From Glandiceps talaboti (Eukaryota; Hemichordata; Enteropneusta; Spengelidae): a stretch of 64,000 bases of DNA. Positions 23,931-37,485 of this stretch are shown here, in pieces. The stretch's first letter is position 1. Each line of letters opens with the position of its first letter. Location of the stretch: positions 1,426,001-1,490,000 of the forward strand of contig NC_135550.1 of the NCBI RefSeq assembly GCF_964340395.1, given 5' to 3'. The notes below the pieces were generated by a model. It did not search any database. It was not told where the DNA came from and saw only the letters and a program-made list of their open reading frames with translations. The position numbers and the translations under genes were made by a program.

Positions 23931-25335
23931 TCTTTCTGATCATACAGATTTGATATGGAGGAGAATCCAAACCCGTGTTAAAGGCTATTGGTGGGAGTCT
24001 ACCTCTCGGCAACCATGCGAGTGTTTTCCCCAGATATCTAGCAGATCGAAGAGTTTCCCTGAAGACAAGCGTGTTCCCCGTAAAAAGGCTAATTTCCCCC
24101 CAAAAGACCTTCACGATTCAGTGATGTACAGTATGGTACACTATATTACACACTGTAAACTAACAGTGGCGATCAACTTCAGGGTCCATATTTAACCCAC
24201 TTGGAAATTCTTAGCCAGCAGAGTTTTCTCTTTCAATCTTACTTCTGGCAGAAACATCATCTCCCATGATAGCTAGTGGGAAGGGTGAGGGAGGGGTGTC
24301 CCCCTCCCACAAGCACATTTTCGAAAATAAGGACATGTAGGAGGCCATTTAGTGGCATAAAATTTCAAACCATACACATCGGAGGCCATAGAGTACTTGA
24401 CATTTGTCTTAAACACCCAAATACGTCATTATGCATTATGCAGATATTTTGACAGACATACACATTCGCTTGGTCATTGACTGCCTCATAATTAAATGTA
24501 TGGTAGGTAAATGCCCGGGGGGGGGGGAGGGGTACCATTGACCAGGTCTGGTACGTAGGGGTGTGCGGCCAAAGGTGTCGACCCCAGAGCCCAATTTAGA
24601 CCCATTTTGACCAAAAACCAATATACTTTTTCGGACCATTCAAATTTGTATAAGACCCCATTGTAGACCAAAATGTATAATCACCGATATGAAAATGTCA
24701 ACCAATGAATAAACTGGAGGATCCCGAGGGAAATTCCCAGAAATTCCGAACTATTCGAGAATTTATTATGTGGTTCCTTCCAGGATCACATTTTAGACCA
24801 ACAGGCAACAATAGCCTAAATATTGGCAGCAAGACAGCACCATCAAGTATCAGAAACTATTCTTTATATAAACTCACATACTAGATTTCAACTCGCCCGC
24901 ACAGGAAGTAGACTCTGAAGCAGTGCATCATTGGGAGTACTTCACGTCCGACATTGCTTGCTGAACAATTGACTTGGATAGGGGTACTTACGCGCGTCTA
25001 GGACCATGTCAGAAAGACCGTCCCTGACGGACCACCACAGATTTTCGATTAATATTAATGTATTTACATCATAGCGTGTGACGTCATGCATGGCCTCTCG
25101 TGTAGGCAGTAAGTCGCTCTCTACTAACAAACCTTCCAAACACATGTTGTTACTAAATTTAATTAAAGTAGATTTAGTTGTCCCATACATACATATGATC
25201 ACACTAATTCTCTCACTCGCAGTCTCATCTGATGATCAGTGTAAAAAATTAGTATCATAATCTAGCTCTTGGTGATGACATGCAAATGTTATAGATGGCT
25301 ATTTAGATTTACTTAGCTTTTATTATGAATCTAAA
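23931..25335. other. No gene seen; dispersed repeats
   Basis: 24250-24385 is the dispersed repeat shared with 15960-16110. 24513-24522 is a G run. 24838-24875 (CACCATCAAGTATCAGAAAC) is the reverse complement of 62200-62235 inside another element. No gene is supportable. Confidence 0.5.
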
Positions 25336-26225
25336 AATGTATTCTTTGTGTCATTAGGTATTATATTTTGTCTGATATTAGATTAGAGATGTGTACATAG
25401 AGGCAGATGGGGTAGGACCTGCACCTATAGAGGTGTTGGTTATAACACACAACTACACATGTTGAAATATGTGAGCTTTGTATCGTTTTATTTGAAACAC
25501 AAAAAACAAATACTTTCAAAATAGAACTTGTTTTTTGTTTGATAACCTCTGTGAGTGTGGGATAGTCTGGTGAATGTACAGAGCTGGAAGACTACATGTT
25601 AAAGTGTATTACATATTATAAGAATAATAACTGAACAATTAATACACTCAAACATTGAAAGAATGTCAGGGACTGTTACGACAATATATCCTGACATATC
25701 TCCCCAGCAACCATTATCTTTCACAGTGTTGGCCATATTTTGTCTGTCAGTCAAACTAATTGTCACCTTTTTGATAGTAAAATGTATTCTTTGTGTCATT
25801 AGGTATTATATTTTGTCTGATATTAGATTAGAGATGTGTACATAGAGGCAGATGGGGTAGGACCTGCACCTATAGAGGTGTTGGTTATAACACACAACTA
25901 CACATGTTGAAATATGTGAGCTTTGTATCGTTTTATTTGAAACACAAAAAACAAATACTTTCAAAATAGAACTTGTTTTTTGTTTGATAACCTCTGTGAG
26001 TGTGGGATAGTCTGGTGAATGTACAGAGCTGGAAGACTACATGTTAAAGTGTATTAAATATTATAAGAATAATAACTGAACAATTAATACACTCAAACAT
26101 TGAAAGAATGTCAGGGACTGTTACGACAATATATCCTGACATATCTCCCCAGCAACCATTATCTTTCACAGTGTTGGCCATATTTTGTCTGTCAGTCAAA
26201 CTAATTGTCACCTTTTTGATAGTAA
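25336..26225. repeat. 445-bp tandem duplication, nearly identical
   Basis: 25336-25780 and 25781-26225 begin alike (AATGTATTCTTTGTGTCATT) and, as I read them, differ by a single base (ACATATTATAAG versus AAATATTATAAG). Both copies are non-coding. The identity implies a very recent duplication or a collapsed/expanded assembly region. Confidence 0.95.
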
Positions 26226-26770
26226 CACGCCATGCATCGTATTAATGAAAACATCAAAATGTGTATGCCTAAACAGAATTACAGGACAGGTGAATTTTTT
26301 AAAATTTGTATTTATTTACATCCACTATATTATGGAACATTTCAAAAAAATACTTATACATTCAGTTACTTGTTTTTCATCCCTCCACATCTTCCCACAA
26401 TTGACAACATTCTGTCATGTATGTTCATGACGTCACTGCCCACATAAACACAGTGGCAAGTGATCTTTCTGAAGCTACGTAATACATTTAAAATTAGGCA
26501 TCTACTAGGTAACTAAATGTTCATTGATACCATAATTAGTCATAAATACAGTTTTTGGAAATGACAGCCCTGAATGACAACATGCATAATAGTGCCTATA
26601 CTATGTCATTGGAGCTCAACTGCACATAAAAATAACGTCTATGGCGTTGTAGCACAACTATACAGTTTTGAAAATATTTGGTGAGCCATGCTAGGTATAT
26701 GTGTTCATTTGCTGAATGACTATCCAGTTGCCTATCCAACCCAATCGTTATCTTTGCAATATACCTGATT
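26226..26770. other. No gene seen
   Basis: AT-rich non-coding sequence. Confidence 0.5.
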
Positions 26771-27136
26771 ATTTGGCTGTTGCAATGAGGGTCTTGTCGC
26801 TAGGCAAATTTACATACATTTCCTGAATGTGTATTAACTTGTCTGTTATAACTTGTTGTTATCTTTGCAATTCATGTAATCATTTGGCTGTTGCTTTGGG
26901 CGTGGTCTTGTTGCTAAGCACATTTACATACATTTTTTCAATGTTCACTTGTCTAAGAATCCGTTATCTTTGTGACATACACCACCGCTTGGTTGTTGCT
27001 ATGGGCGTGGTCATGGTTGCTAAGGATATTTGCATATTTTTTTTGAATGTTTACCCACTTGTCTACCAGACGTTATTTGACCATAATGTACTCCCATTTG
27101 GTTGTTGCTATGGGCGTGGTCCTGGTTGCTAGAGTC
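26771..27136. repeat. ~107-bp tandem repeat, ~3.5 copies
   Basis: GGTTGTTGCTATGGGCGTGG (or a close variant) recurs near 26780, 26890, 26992 and 27100, each followed by TTGCTA and a TTTGCATA-like segment. Diverged, non-coding. Confidence 0.85.
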
Positions 27137-28977
27137 AATTGTGTCAAGATGTTTTGAAGAAAAGTCTGCAGGATAACACTTTCACCAACTTTCAGCCTCA
27201 TTGACTCCAAGTACTTTTTGAATTTTTAACCAAAATTCACATTTGTAAACCTAATTTGCATATCACTGATGAAATCATTATATGCCTAATACCTCTTCAT
27301 TTATACACCCCCAGATGCATCCCCATTAGATTTCAGCCCAATCTGCTAAATTGGAATTACCTAATACCTAATATACGTAATACCTAATCTGGAGCTACTG
27401 ATAAAATTAACCTCCCACAATGGTCTGGGTAACTCAACATTGTTTACAATACGAATTGATTAGTATTTATAATCACATTTCCCATGATGCAACATTCAAC
27501 ATGGCGGGTTTGCAAATTCCCTATTGTTCAGGCCGTAGCCTGACCAAATTGCCGGGGGGGGGGGGGGGCAGAACTTTGTCCTGGTGCAATCATGCATTAA
27601 AAATTTAGAAAGGTGACTAATTTAAATATATTTGCATGTAATTTACATAATATTTATTGTAGCATACGCAATTGAATATCATATGTAAGGCCAGAAAAAA
27701 TAAAAATGCTGTTCAACAGGCAATCTAACCCATCACATTGGTTAGGTAGGTCGATTTCATTTTTTCACAATGCTTGACAGGATGTAAAAACAAACCATAT
27801 ATAATGAAAGCAAAATATTTCAGGTCAAGTTCAGATAGAACTTATTCAGTCATCTTGATACTATCTCATGCAATTTGTCTGCATAGCTAAAGTTAGGAAA
27901 TTGCACAATTTACGGTTAAACAAATGTTGTAGCTCCTCTCGCCCTCTCCTCAAACAATTTGAAGCCCCGCCAAATGAAACTCAAGATGCCCCTTCTGTCA
28001 CCTATACACTACAGTGGAGATATAAAATTATACGGTACAATGATACATTAAAATAATAGTGATAGCCAACTACAATAATACTCCGAACGAGATTACTTTA
28101 CACAGGATAAGGTTTTCACATGCATAAGGAGATGTCTCTAATCAGCTCTAACCTATACAGGGAGGTACAGAGCCAGCCACCTTCCATCTTGTTTTGGGAG
28201 AAAGACAATTATCACCTGATTGCTACTGATTGGAAGGAGACATCTCCAAAGATAAAAAAAATGAAAATAAGACAGTTTAGGAGGCCATTTAGAGGCATAA
28301 AATATCATATAGACATAATTTAAAGTCTTATAATGCTGGAATATGGCAATAAGATACTAAAATTGAAACAATTATGCTATGCAGTACATATTATCTGGAA
28401 GTGTATTTTGTTGTGGCAAAGCTGAAAGATATTTTGTGGATGTGCACTTGACAAATGACTTCTCCTGAAGTTTAATTTGGTTCCAAAAAATCCCAAATAA
28501 AGAGCAAAACGTTTCAAGACTTTCAGACTTTTGGTGGCCCATTGACTGCTCAGCCCCACTCCCATGGTCGTAAACTTTTACTCAATTCTTTTAAGTGCAC
28601 ATTGGATATGCAACAGCTTAATTTAATCTCAATTCATGCTTGTATGCAACATCAGAGCCAAGTAAACCACTGTATAAGATATTATATAACTTGGAATAGA
28701 CCCAAATGTATATTGCTACATCTACTATTCAGAAAATATAAAGAAATATCCTTAATTTTGAAACAGATGTGAAGCCCGCATGAGGATATATTGCCCATCA
28801 CCCAAAAAACATATATGGGTAGGTTGAACACCTTTTTCATTTTTTCTGGCCTAATGTCGTATCTTTTAAAGTAGTTGCCGTAAAGATGTCACATTCAAAG
28901 TAAATTAGATCGAGCGCATCTTCGGAGTCACTGCATGCAGCAGGCGACCTCACGTTAAACGACTTTTTCCGTTTTTT
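27137..28977. other. No gene seen; scattered repeats
   Basis: 27555-27568 is a poly-G run. 28255-28310 is related to the dispersed repeat at 24330. A GGCCAGAAAAAATAAAAA phrase at 27690 recurs inverted near 28840. No open frame here has recognisable features. Confidence 0.5.
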
Positions 28978-29200
28978 TACCTTCCGTAAGGAAGGTTTTA
29001 TATTAGAGATGAAGTCTGTGTGTGTGTCGTGTGTGTCACCATTTTCGAAAAAACGGTAGCATCAATTTGAATGAGATTTGATAGACATGTTTCGTAGGGT
29101 AATGGCAAGAACTGATTAGATTTTGGTAAACATTCCATGAATATTAATGAGCAATTTATGTAATTAATGGTTTTCGGTATTGTACATCACCCATCACACA
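28978..29200 (+). repeat. Interspersed repeat with CCTTCC hairpin, second copy
   Basis: TTACCTTCCGTAAGGAAGG followed by TG-rich sequence, GAACTGATTAGATTTTGGTA and ATTTATGTAATTAATGG, the same order as 3905-4130. Confidence 0.7.
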
Positions 29201-29483
29201 TGTCGCATACATGTATGCCAAGGAAATTAAAGGCTGCCCTCAGCGGTCGTTAGCTGGTTAGTCGTGCATGCAGTGTCAGGTTACCAGCACATCGCATGGC
29301 GTTTGTGCCAAGCTTGTCAGTGATATTCAAAGCATTGGGTAAGTAATCGTACTGCTTTGCATGTTTTGATGATGACTTTTGTTTCAACTAAAATGTTAGA
29401 TGGAGACTATTACATTTAATGCTAAACATCACTGGCCATTGTTAACTAAACAAAGTCCATCGAGTAAAAATAACAGTTCAGCA

Positions 29484-29818
29484 CACAGGCATTTGTTTCC
29501 CAAGTTATGTCTCAGAATATTTCTATCAGAATACAATACAATGTCGATAATATCATTAATATTGACGTATTTAGCCAACTATATATGAAAGGGGTAAAAT
29601 TACACTTGTTTCTGTGATCGCGCAGGTTCACTCACTGCGAAAGAAGGCACACAGCATTTGTTTCCCGAGTTATGTCTCTGTGATCGTGCAGGTTCACTCA
29701 CTTTTGCAGTGAGTGAATATGCGTGATCTGCAATATTAACAATATTATCGACATTTTATGGTATTCTGATTAAAACATTCCGAGACATATCACGAGAAAC
29801 AAATGCCTGTGGTTTAGC
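29484..29818. mobile_element. Foldback element related to core of 44014-46606
   Basis: The left arm from 29484 (CAGGCATTTGTTTCCCAAG, then TATGTCTCAGAATATTTC) is mirrored by the reverse complement ending at about 29815. Its left arm plus the following CTGTGATCGCGCAGGTTCAC matches 45245-45408, the unique centre of the large TTAA element nested in the Polinton. A second short direct piece is at 29653-29700. Non-coding. Confidence 0.75.
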
Positions 29819-30928
29819 ACCTCGCCATGTGAGGCCCGCCATTTTGATCTTTCAAAATAAAATACATTTGCAATAGACTACTTTTAATTCATTACAGAAG
29901 GAAGCGTTGCCATACGGCTATAGTATAGGTAATAAATGTCACATAAAATTAAGTTCATTATTTTCCAAGCTGGGTTGTTCTTTTACATGACGGTTAACAG
30001 TAACATTACGTGTGATAAAGAAGAACAGTTGTTGTTTAGTCTACACTGAGCATGTCATCCAGATAAAAATTTAGTAAGCAAGTCTTCAATTTCCCCCAAT
30101 ATGCTAATACTTGGTAGCGGTAGCATAAGTTGGGTCTGATTACCAGAACCAGGTGTGTCCAAAAAACCGTGTACTATACGGACAGGTACTTTGCTAGAAA
30201 TGTTGTACACCACAAGCTAAGCCATCACACATTCTGAGTATTGGAAATTACTAATATTTAAAAAACATAACATAAGTGTCTGTGTCCATTTTTTTTACAG
30301 TCACCAAGCCACTGCCATTACATGTCCTAAATCGGAAAAACCAACAGCTTACATAAATTTTATAACAGGTAGGACATGCTTTTGACTATTTTTGTAAGCA
30401 AGGTTATAAATTTTTGGCCTACCATGCACTATTTGTCATTTTTATGCACACCATATTGTGGTGATTACATATACCATTGCCCTACCATCCCTGATGTACT
30501 TCTTTCCCATATCTGAAATCGTGAACTCATATTCATAACTGGTAAAATGTGTTCAAATTTTGTTTAAAAATTAACTTTAATCAATAATTTTTATGTACAA
30601 CACTTAATTGTTTTCTTCATGTTTCATCTTCAAATGAGTGTACTGCAAATCTGATGCATTCTCAACCATCATGATCGAATCTCCTTTCATATGTAACTGC
30701 ATAGTGCAATACACGACTTTCACAGTACATTATTTTTCTACATCGTCACCAATCTTTGGTAAACAGTATCATATCAACCAAAATTTTGTTTTTAACTGAA
30801 CAAGTTGTTCTCAAATCTGATAAACTCATTTATTATCTTTGAAAGCTGAGTTTCCATAACTATATGTAATTACACAGATAGGTCATTGTGACCTAAAGGT
30901 TCAATGACCAAAATCAATCAAATAAATA
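29819..30928. other. No gene seen
   Basis: AT-rich, no recognised repeat or gene. Confidence 0.5.
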
Positions 30929-30962
30929 TACATACATACATACATACATACATACATACATT
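30929..30962. repeat. (CATA)n microsatellite
   Basis: About eight tandem CATA units. Confidence 0.95.
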
Positions 30963-32089
30963 CAAAATGATGCACACACACATACACAATTTAGTGTGAA
31001 TAGAAATTGGTTGGATGTCAAATTCTTACAACTTTCATATAATTGTTTCAACTTTATTCTTTTTTGGTATGTCATGGATTCGCCTTGACCAACTGAATAT
31101 ATCCAGGTGGAGAGGAAGACAACTGGAACAGACATTCCTACATTCATTATTGCCCTTACAGACCAACACTTACATCCTTGCTGATACAACAGACATTCAA
31201 ACACATTACAGTCATCAACTTTACCAACAAACACTAATATCAGAGTTAATACACTTGAACAACACTCACTCATATACTCACCAACCCTTCAAACAAACAC
31301 TAACATATTTACTCCAGATGGAGAAATCCCACTGATGGGAATTAGTTGAGTCTATTGTGAGCAATAGAATCAACTGGTCAGATTCGATCGACTGGCAAAA
31401 AACCGGCTAAGGCAAAAAATCCAAAGGCAAACAAGACATATTGTCAAAGTCTAAAAAAAGAAAAACATTATAGCACAAAGAATATCAAACAATGACAACA
31501 GAAAACAAAAACAAATGAAATAATGACAACACACAAAAATATTTACATCATGATCTTTATAGCAATGGGCAATTAACAATTAATGAGGAAAAATAACTAA
31601 TTGCACATGTTCTGTTGTATTCCATCAAATCTCTGTAAGAACGAGAATATCAAAACTTTGCCCTTACGGAAAGCATTCAGTTTAAATCTGGCTTATTTGA
31701 GTTTCAATCTCTGACATTATTGAGACTTGCTGTCTTCAAATGAAGGAGACTTTCAACACTAATGTTACTCGCGGAAAATGCACAGTGCATGTGCGCACTT
31801 CTTTTTGTACTTTCCCGCACAAAGAATTGTTAATTTGCTACACTGCAAAACGTTAGAATTTTTAACTGGACACATTTTTATTCAAAGTTAAGCCAGCGTA
31901 CAATAGAGATATAAGATACATATTAACGAGGAGTCAATGTACAGTCACTTTTGACTTCAGTGAAACATCAATTTAAATCGCGCATGCTAGGAATCGTCAC
32001 GTAAATAACGATTAATAACATCGCTATATATCGCTATATATTCAAAAAGTTGCTGTTTTTCTTTCTTTTTTTCCTTTTGTGTCATTGAA
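30963..32089. other. No gene seen
   Basis: No supportable gene. A 106-codon frame at 31015-31335 is low-complexity (Thr/His/Gln/Leu) and overlaps one on the other strand; I read both as chance. Confidence 0.5.
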
Positions 32090-33250
32090 TAGATTTATAT
32101 AGTATGTAAATATTTTATTCCATTTCAAAGACATAATTACTGGGTTGTTTGTGTATTACTACTATTTTTGCTGCTGCTTTTATATAATGATTTTCTCTGG
32201 TTATACAGATCTGCCAAAACTAATAATAATCCAGCTGTTGTAATTCCAATCATAATATAGCTTTTATTATGAGAAGATTTATCAATTGATTAATCTTTAT
32301 CAGTTGTTTCTTTATAATTTCCAATTTTTTAACATCTTGCTTTCCTTCATTCTTTCGTTTTTGTAGTGTCTTGTGATAATTTGCTTATGCAGTTCTTTTG
32401 CTTGTTGCAGCTAAAACTGTTTTATAAGTATAACTTGATTCTAACTCCTTTGAATATGGCATCTTATAGTTTAATTACATTAAATTATCATTTCCACTTT
32501 TTGCTCTTTAAATACTCAAACACGTATATTGTCTAACCAACTAAAGCAATCCAAAAGTTTTCTGCTACATATCCAACTACACTGCAAACTGTTTTCAGAA
32601 TAATTACAATAACGGATCCTATTTTACCGAGTAAAAGTGCTGCTGCTTTTTTCCCCAACGATTTTAATCATTCAGATATATGTTGTATAGCTGATTTAGC
32701 TGCATTATATGCTTTACTTGCAGTCCATTATCTGGGTTATTGCCATCTCTAGTAATTGTTGGACTACTTCCTTTTATACATGATGTTATGCCTAATCCTA
32801 ATCTTAATGCAGTGGCCAATGACACGATAGTAACTCAATTTCTTTTAAAAAGTAGCACGTTTGTTTCTCAGTTTTAAATTAGGATCTTTCAATATTTCTA
32901 TCAATGGCTTTTTTCAACTAATCTACCATTTAATTCAATAATTTCATTGCTGTATTTTTACATCTGATTCTCGATTTTTGCCTTCTCTTTTAATTCAGAT
33001 GATAATTCTACTTTCTCCCTTTCATTTATATAATCTAACCTTGCGTTTAATCTATTAATGTCTTATTTGCGAATTTTAGTGCATCATGTATGGCATTATA
33101 CTCTATATTTCATTTGTTCCAGGCATCTATTTTATCATCAATCACCTTTGATCCATCTATCATTATCCGCTCTTAGTAGACTTTGATAATCTCTTAATAT
33201 GTCTATGTCTGCTGGTGATAAATCCTCAATAGGTACCAGAGACAAGTGAG
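32090..33250 (-). pseudogene. Heavily decayed coding sequence, possibly old Polinton
   Basis: The minus strand has residual protein-like text broken by many stops: near 33235-33138 LSPADIDILRDYQSLLRAD and NDRWIKGD, then a coiled-coil-like Lys/Glu-rich run near 33060-32940, and a Gly-rich ATALRLGLGITS near 32810. The AT content, strand and decay level resemble the Polinton remnant at 37486-38491, and the two could be one element split by later insertions. None of these pieces aligns with a protein of the intact-boundary Polinton, so the assignment is a guess. Confidence 0.3.
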
Positions 33251-33832
33251 CGTACATGCGACTAAATTTGTGGAAAACGAGAGCTGTTGAAGTCACACAT
33301 CGTACCGAAAAGAGGCTAGTAGTCAGAAACATGACATCTCGGCATTATCTATCACGTTAATCGTATTAAAGAATGCTGATATGCAAAATATAGTGGAGAC
33401 GGGAAAGTTATGAATGGTCAACAGCATGTTGTGCATGTTCGATGGTGCACATTTGCTGTGCCAAATTAAGACAGTTTCGACACAAGTATTTGATGTTGTC
33501 ATACACACACTAAACGTAGGGAATTTTTCATTTACTACATGATGATTGTTTTTCCAAATACACCATCGGAAAAGAACATTTCTCAAATACTTCGGGGAAG
33601 TAGTCGGACCGGGCTGTTGCCTCCACATGAACATAATTTTACACCCGTACGTTTTTGTTACGTACGTAATTTTGAGTTATTATTCATGCAGAGAGAGAGA
33701 GATAGTTCATGATAAACATTACAATCCAAAAGGATTACAGGTTAGTTTGTTCGCCTCTATAGACAACTATATTATCTCTTTTGGACAGCCAGGGATGGGA
33801 TTAGTTCAATAGAAGGTCGTCTTTGCATTAAG
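33251..33832. other. No gene seen
   Basis: Non-coding stretch between decayed coding DNA and a MITE. Confidence 0.5.
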
Positions 33833-33835
33833 TAA

Positions 33836-34154
33836 GGGAGCCGTCAGTATTTACAAGGGGGGGGGGAGACGGCCGGAGGAAATCACTCATGGTCTGTTAA
33901 GAAAAAACATGAACCTCCCCCATTCTCCATTTGTAAAAAGTGACCCTCCCCTTAGTCCCATTTTGTAAAACATGACCCTCCCCACGACAATTGCATATAC
34001 TGAACGTTAATCAATATTCCCATTATATGTATACATACAAATTAATGATTTTGACTATGTATTAGAAAGCTATAACTGTACATATAAAGTGACAAACGGT
34101 AAAAAAAAAACTGGCTAGTGACCTTTCTCTTATAATCATACACAATCTAGTTAC

Positions 34155-34205
<51 letters not shown>

Positions 34206-34349
34206 ATTTTAACAACAACATTCACGGACAGTGTGAGTGATAAAGTGAGATGGTACACTCAATAAAATGCATCGTTTTATTAAACAATTTTCTTACAATA
34301 AAACTAAAACTACCTTAGGGTGTAAGTAACATATATTTAAGTTTACCTT

Positions 34350-34411
<62 letters not shown>

Positions 34412-34676
34412 TTTTTGTATTTTTGTATTTTGGCATGCAAAGTACTCGTAAAAAATGTTGAGTGCTCATCTCACTTTTACATATCAAAACACACAAAACA
34501 AATTGACAATAATTGAATCTTCAAAATGGTCACAAAACTGCGGATTGTAAAATGTGACCCTCCCCAAATATCGTAATGCAAAATATGACCCTCCCCCAAG
34601 AACAGGTTTGTAAAATGTGAACCCCCCCCCTCCCCCCGATTCCTCCGGCCCCCCCTTGTAAATACTGAAGGCTCCC
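33836..34676. mobile_element. Harbinger-type MITE, TSD TAA (copy 1)
   Basis: TAA at 33833-33835 and 34677-34679 flanks GGGAGCCGTCAGTATTTACA and, at the right, its reverse complement with one change. 841 bp, no transposase. The interior has (ATC)n at 34156-34205 and (TA)n at 34352-34407. It is the same family, in opposite orientation, as 59831-61112. Confidence 0.8.
34298..34407. repeat. Inverted copy of downstream flank plus (TA)n, inside MITE
   Basis: 34300-34352 (AAACTAAAACTACCTTAGGG onward) is the reverse complement of 34757-34808, which lies outside the MITE. The sister copy at 59831-61112 lacks it, so it is an insertion in this copy, followed by a TA run. Confidence 0.8.
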
Positions 34677-34810
34677 TAAGAGGGATTTATGTCGCCGATC
34701 GAAAACTGATTCAGAAAAAAAAAGTATGTAAGAGAAACTAGGAATGATTCACGGTAAAAGGTAAACTTAAATATATGTTACTTACACCCTAAGGTAGTTT
34801 TAGTTTTAAG

Positions 34811-36353
34811 TCCTATCCCACAAGAAAAGAAGAAAAGACACATGATTTACTCATAAGCTTAGATGGCGGTAACATTTTACCTTTACAGTATAGGAGGGAA
34901 ATCTCCCTCAAGACAATATCATATAGATTTGTATCATGTTATTAAGGAAGAAATCCTCCACCTAATGGATCATTGGAGTCGGGGGCTTAATCCTTCTATC
35001 AGCTGAGCACGGTGGTCTACACTGAGTAAGTTTGAAGCATGAATTGAATTTCTAATGAATTAATGAATGAAAGAGTTAAATGGTTCATGAACAATACGAC
35101 AACCTTCCTCGCATGAAAGATTTTTGCCCCAAATGTCAGCTGTTTGCATAACTTTATGTGAGCCGATGACATCTACTGTTCTGCGATAGCGTTTATACAT
35201 ATTATCTAGCAGCGTGATTACTTATTTAGCAGCTATTGAATGTTACTGTACCTACGTTTGCGAGCTATAAATTTCGCTTCTCTGGTGTGATTGATATCGG
35301 AAAGAGTTCCTTCACCACATCCAATCTTGGCAGGTATTAATGATATCCATGCTACAATACAGCCCTCAACTACCAATCTTGGAAGGTATTAATGATATCC
35401 ATGCTACAATACAGCCCTCAACTATACGAACAGGAGAGTTGTAGATCATGACTTGTCTTTTTAGAGGAAGCGTATATACAAAATAATTGTTACAACTTCA
35501 AGGTAATTAAATCAACTAACCTGAACATTGTTATGGCTCTTAGCAAAAGCTTTTATGTGACACTTGAATCTCGCTTTAGGTACCCTTACTTAATTGCATG
35601 TGTCTCATCGTAACATGTTAAGTATGATGGGTCGGTCAGTCGTTAAAAACTGTACATTAAAAAAGAAGAAAACATACTAAAAATAAATGTATCAGTACAT
35701 ATTGGTTATACGTAACAGTCTGAATGACATAGAAATGACAATTAAAATAAGAAGGAAACTTTGAGCTATGTGTTTTATTACAGTTTCGAATTTCCGGAAT
35801 AAACGATAATTTTGACTCAGATATGCACTCATGAGGTTGCCATCTGACAGTCAGCGACACTTGTAATTTTTTTCTAATCATTTTGTAGAGGGCGTCGACT
35901 TTAATTTTCTCCAGATTGAAGAAATATAAGGTTGGTTGTGTCAATGATAAACCTAGAGTATAATATTTTGATATCACATACATACCGAATCTTGTCAAAT
36001 GACTGATGAAGCTGGTACTAAATATGCAGAGATCTGCAGATATTGTAGCATAACATTATATGACTGAATTTTCATAAACGGTTTAAGTTATGTGCAAGTA
36101 CTGACAATAATGATTTGATCCTAGATAACTGAGTACGACTACTACGTACATTATATTTCTATGTTGTGAGTGGATTTTGTACAAGGCTTGAATCGAAAGT
36201 TACCAATTGTACTATATTAAAGATAGTGTGACTTTTAAACTTTAGGTAATAATGTGGTATTATATATCAGTATTATGTTCTGTATTTAATCAATCTTAAT
36301 CCAATCTTATAAGACAAATCTTGGAATCTAACACTTTACAACAGCTCAATATA
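34811..36353. other. No gene seen; 52-bp duplication
   Basis: 35321-35372 and 35373-35424 are a tandem duplication (CCAATCTTGGCAGGTATTAA) with one substitution. The longest frame (35657-35998, minus) has no recognisable motif. Confidence 0.55.
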
Positions 36354-36416
<63 letters not shown>

Positions 36417-36417
36417 T
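36354..36417. repeat. (AAT)n microsatellite
   Basis: About 21 AAT units. Confidence 0.97.
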
Positions 36418-37485
36418 GGTTAATAACTAAAATCATATACATTATTTTAAAATCTGTAAGTTGAAAATCGTTCTCCCTCAGCTGAGCAGAACAAAATTGA
36501 AAGTAGTATATAACTTGGGACAATATGTATCTTTTAATACATAGGAAAGTTTATTCGAATTAACCAGCCGTTAGTAAATATCTTTTCTCACACTATGTTC
36601 CAATACAATTTCCTTCTTCTAACTCCCTAGATTTCATGTACAAAATGTGTTGATGTGGCTAGAATCCCAATACCAAAAAATGTAAGATAGAACATTTACA
36701 TAAAGTGCACAGCTGTGCAGTCACAAGTCTCATGGTAAAAGAATCACATGAAACAAACACAATAAAAGTGCACAACTGAGCACTTTCAGTGTGTCAATGT
36801 GGATTTCAGTCATAAATGTATTTTTTATCAATTTTACGTTTCTGACACTAAAGTCTATTTTCATCTAGAGTTTCATGATCTCTCTGAAGCAAATTCTTAT
36901 ATTACAAGGCGGTACTAGTGCTCATTTGTTTGAATTATATAAAAACCTAAGGTTATAATTCCTGTTTTCATTCATTTTGATGTGTTTATCCAGTTTATAA
37001 AAAGTATCATCTCTTTTTAAATTAATCAATCTAATATTTAAGCCAATGATGTTTTCAATCCTGCACTAATATTATACTACTTATTGGGAAATTTCCACTA
37101 TGTAAATAATAAAAAAATCATATATTGATAAAGTATGTGATGATATAAATGTTGAACCAGTCATATCTTGTAATAGAAACCCTATTACATCAAAATCGAT
37201 ATAGTATATTTGTTTCTGTTATTCCATAGTTCACTAATATCGCTATGGTATCCAGTAAATTGTTTAACCTAACATTCCAAAATGTATTAAGAATTTGATG
37301 TATTTATCATCCAATTAAATATTTGATCATTTTCGTTTAATTTATGTGCAAAATTAGTTTTAAGTTTTCCTTTTTCTTTGCTCTATGATATCTACATCTT
37401 TCAAATCACTAATTGACAAATTTTGTAGATCCATATATGTACATATAATATTACGAAAATATGTTTTATTCTTCATTAGCCATTT
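36418..37485. other. No gene seen; very AT-rich, likely old coding remnant
   Basis: From about 36900 the sequence has the same AT-rich, stop-riddled character as the Polinton remnant that follows. A minus-strand piece just beyond that remnant (about 37470-37400) reads MKNKTYFRNI and LQNLSISDLKDVD. I cannot assign it. Confidence 0.35.
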
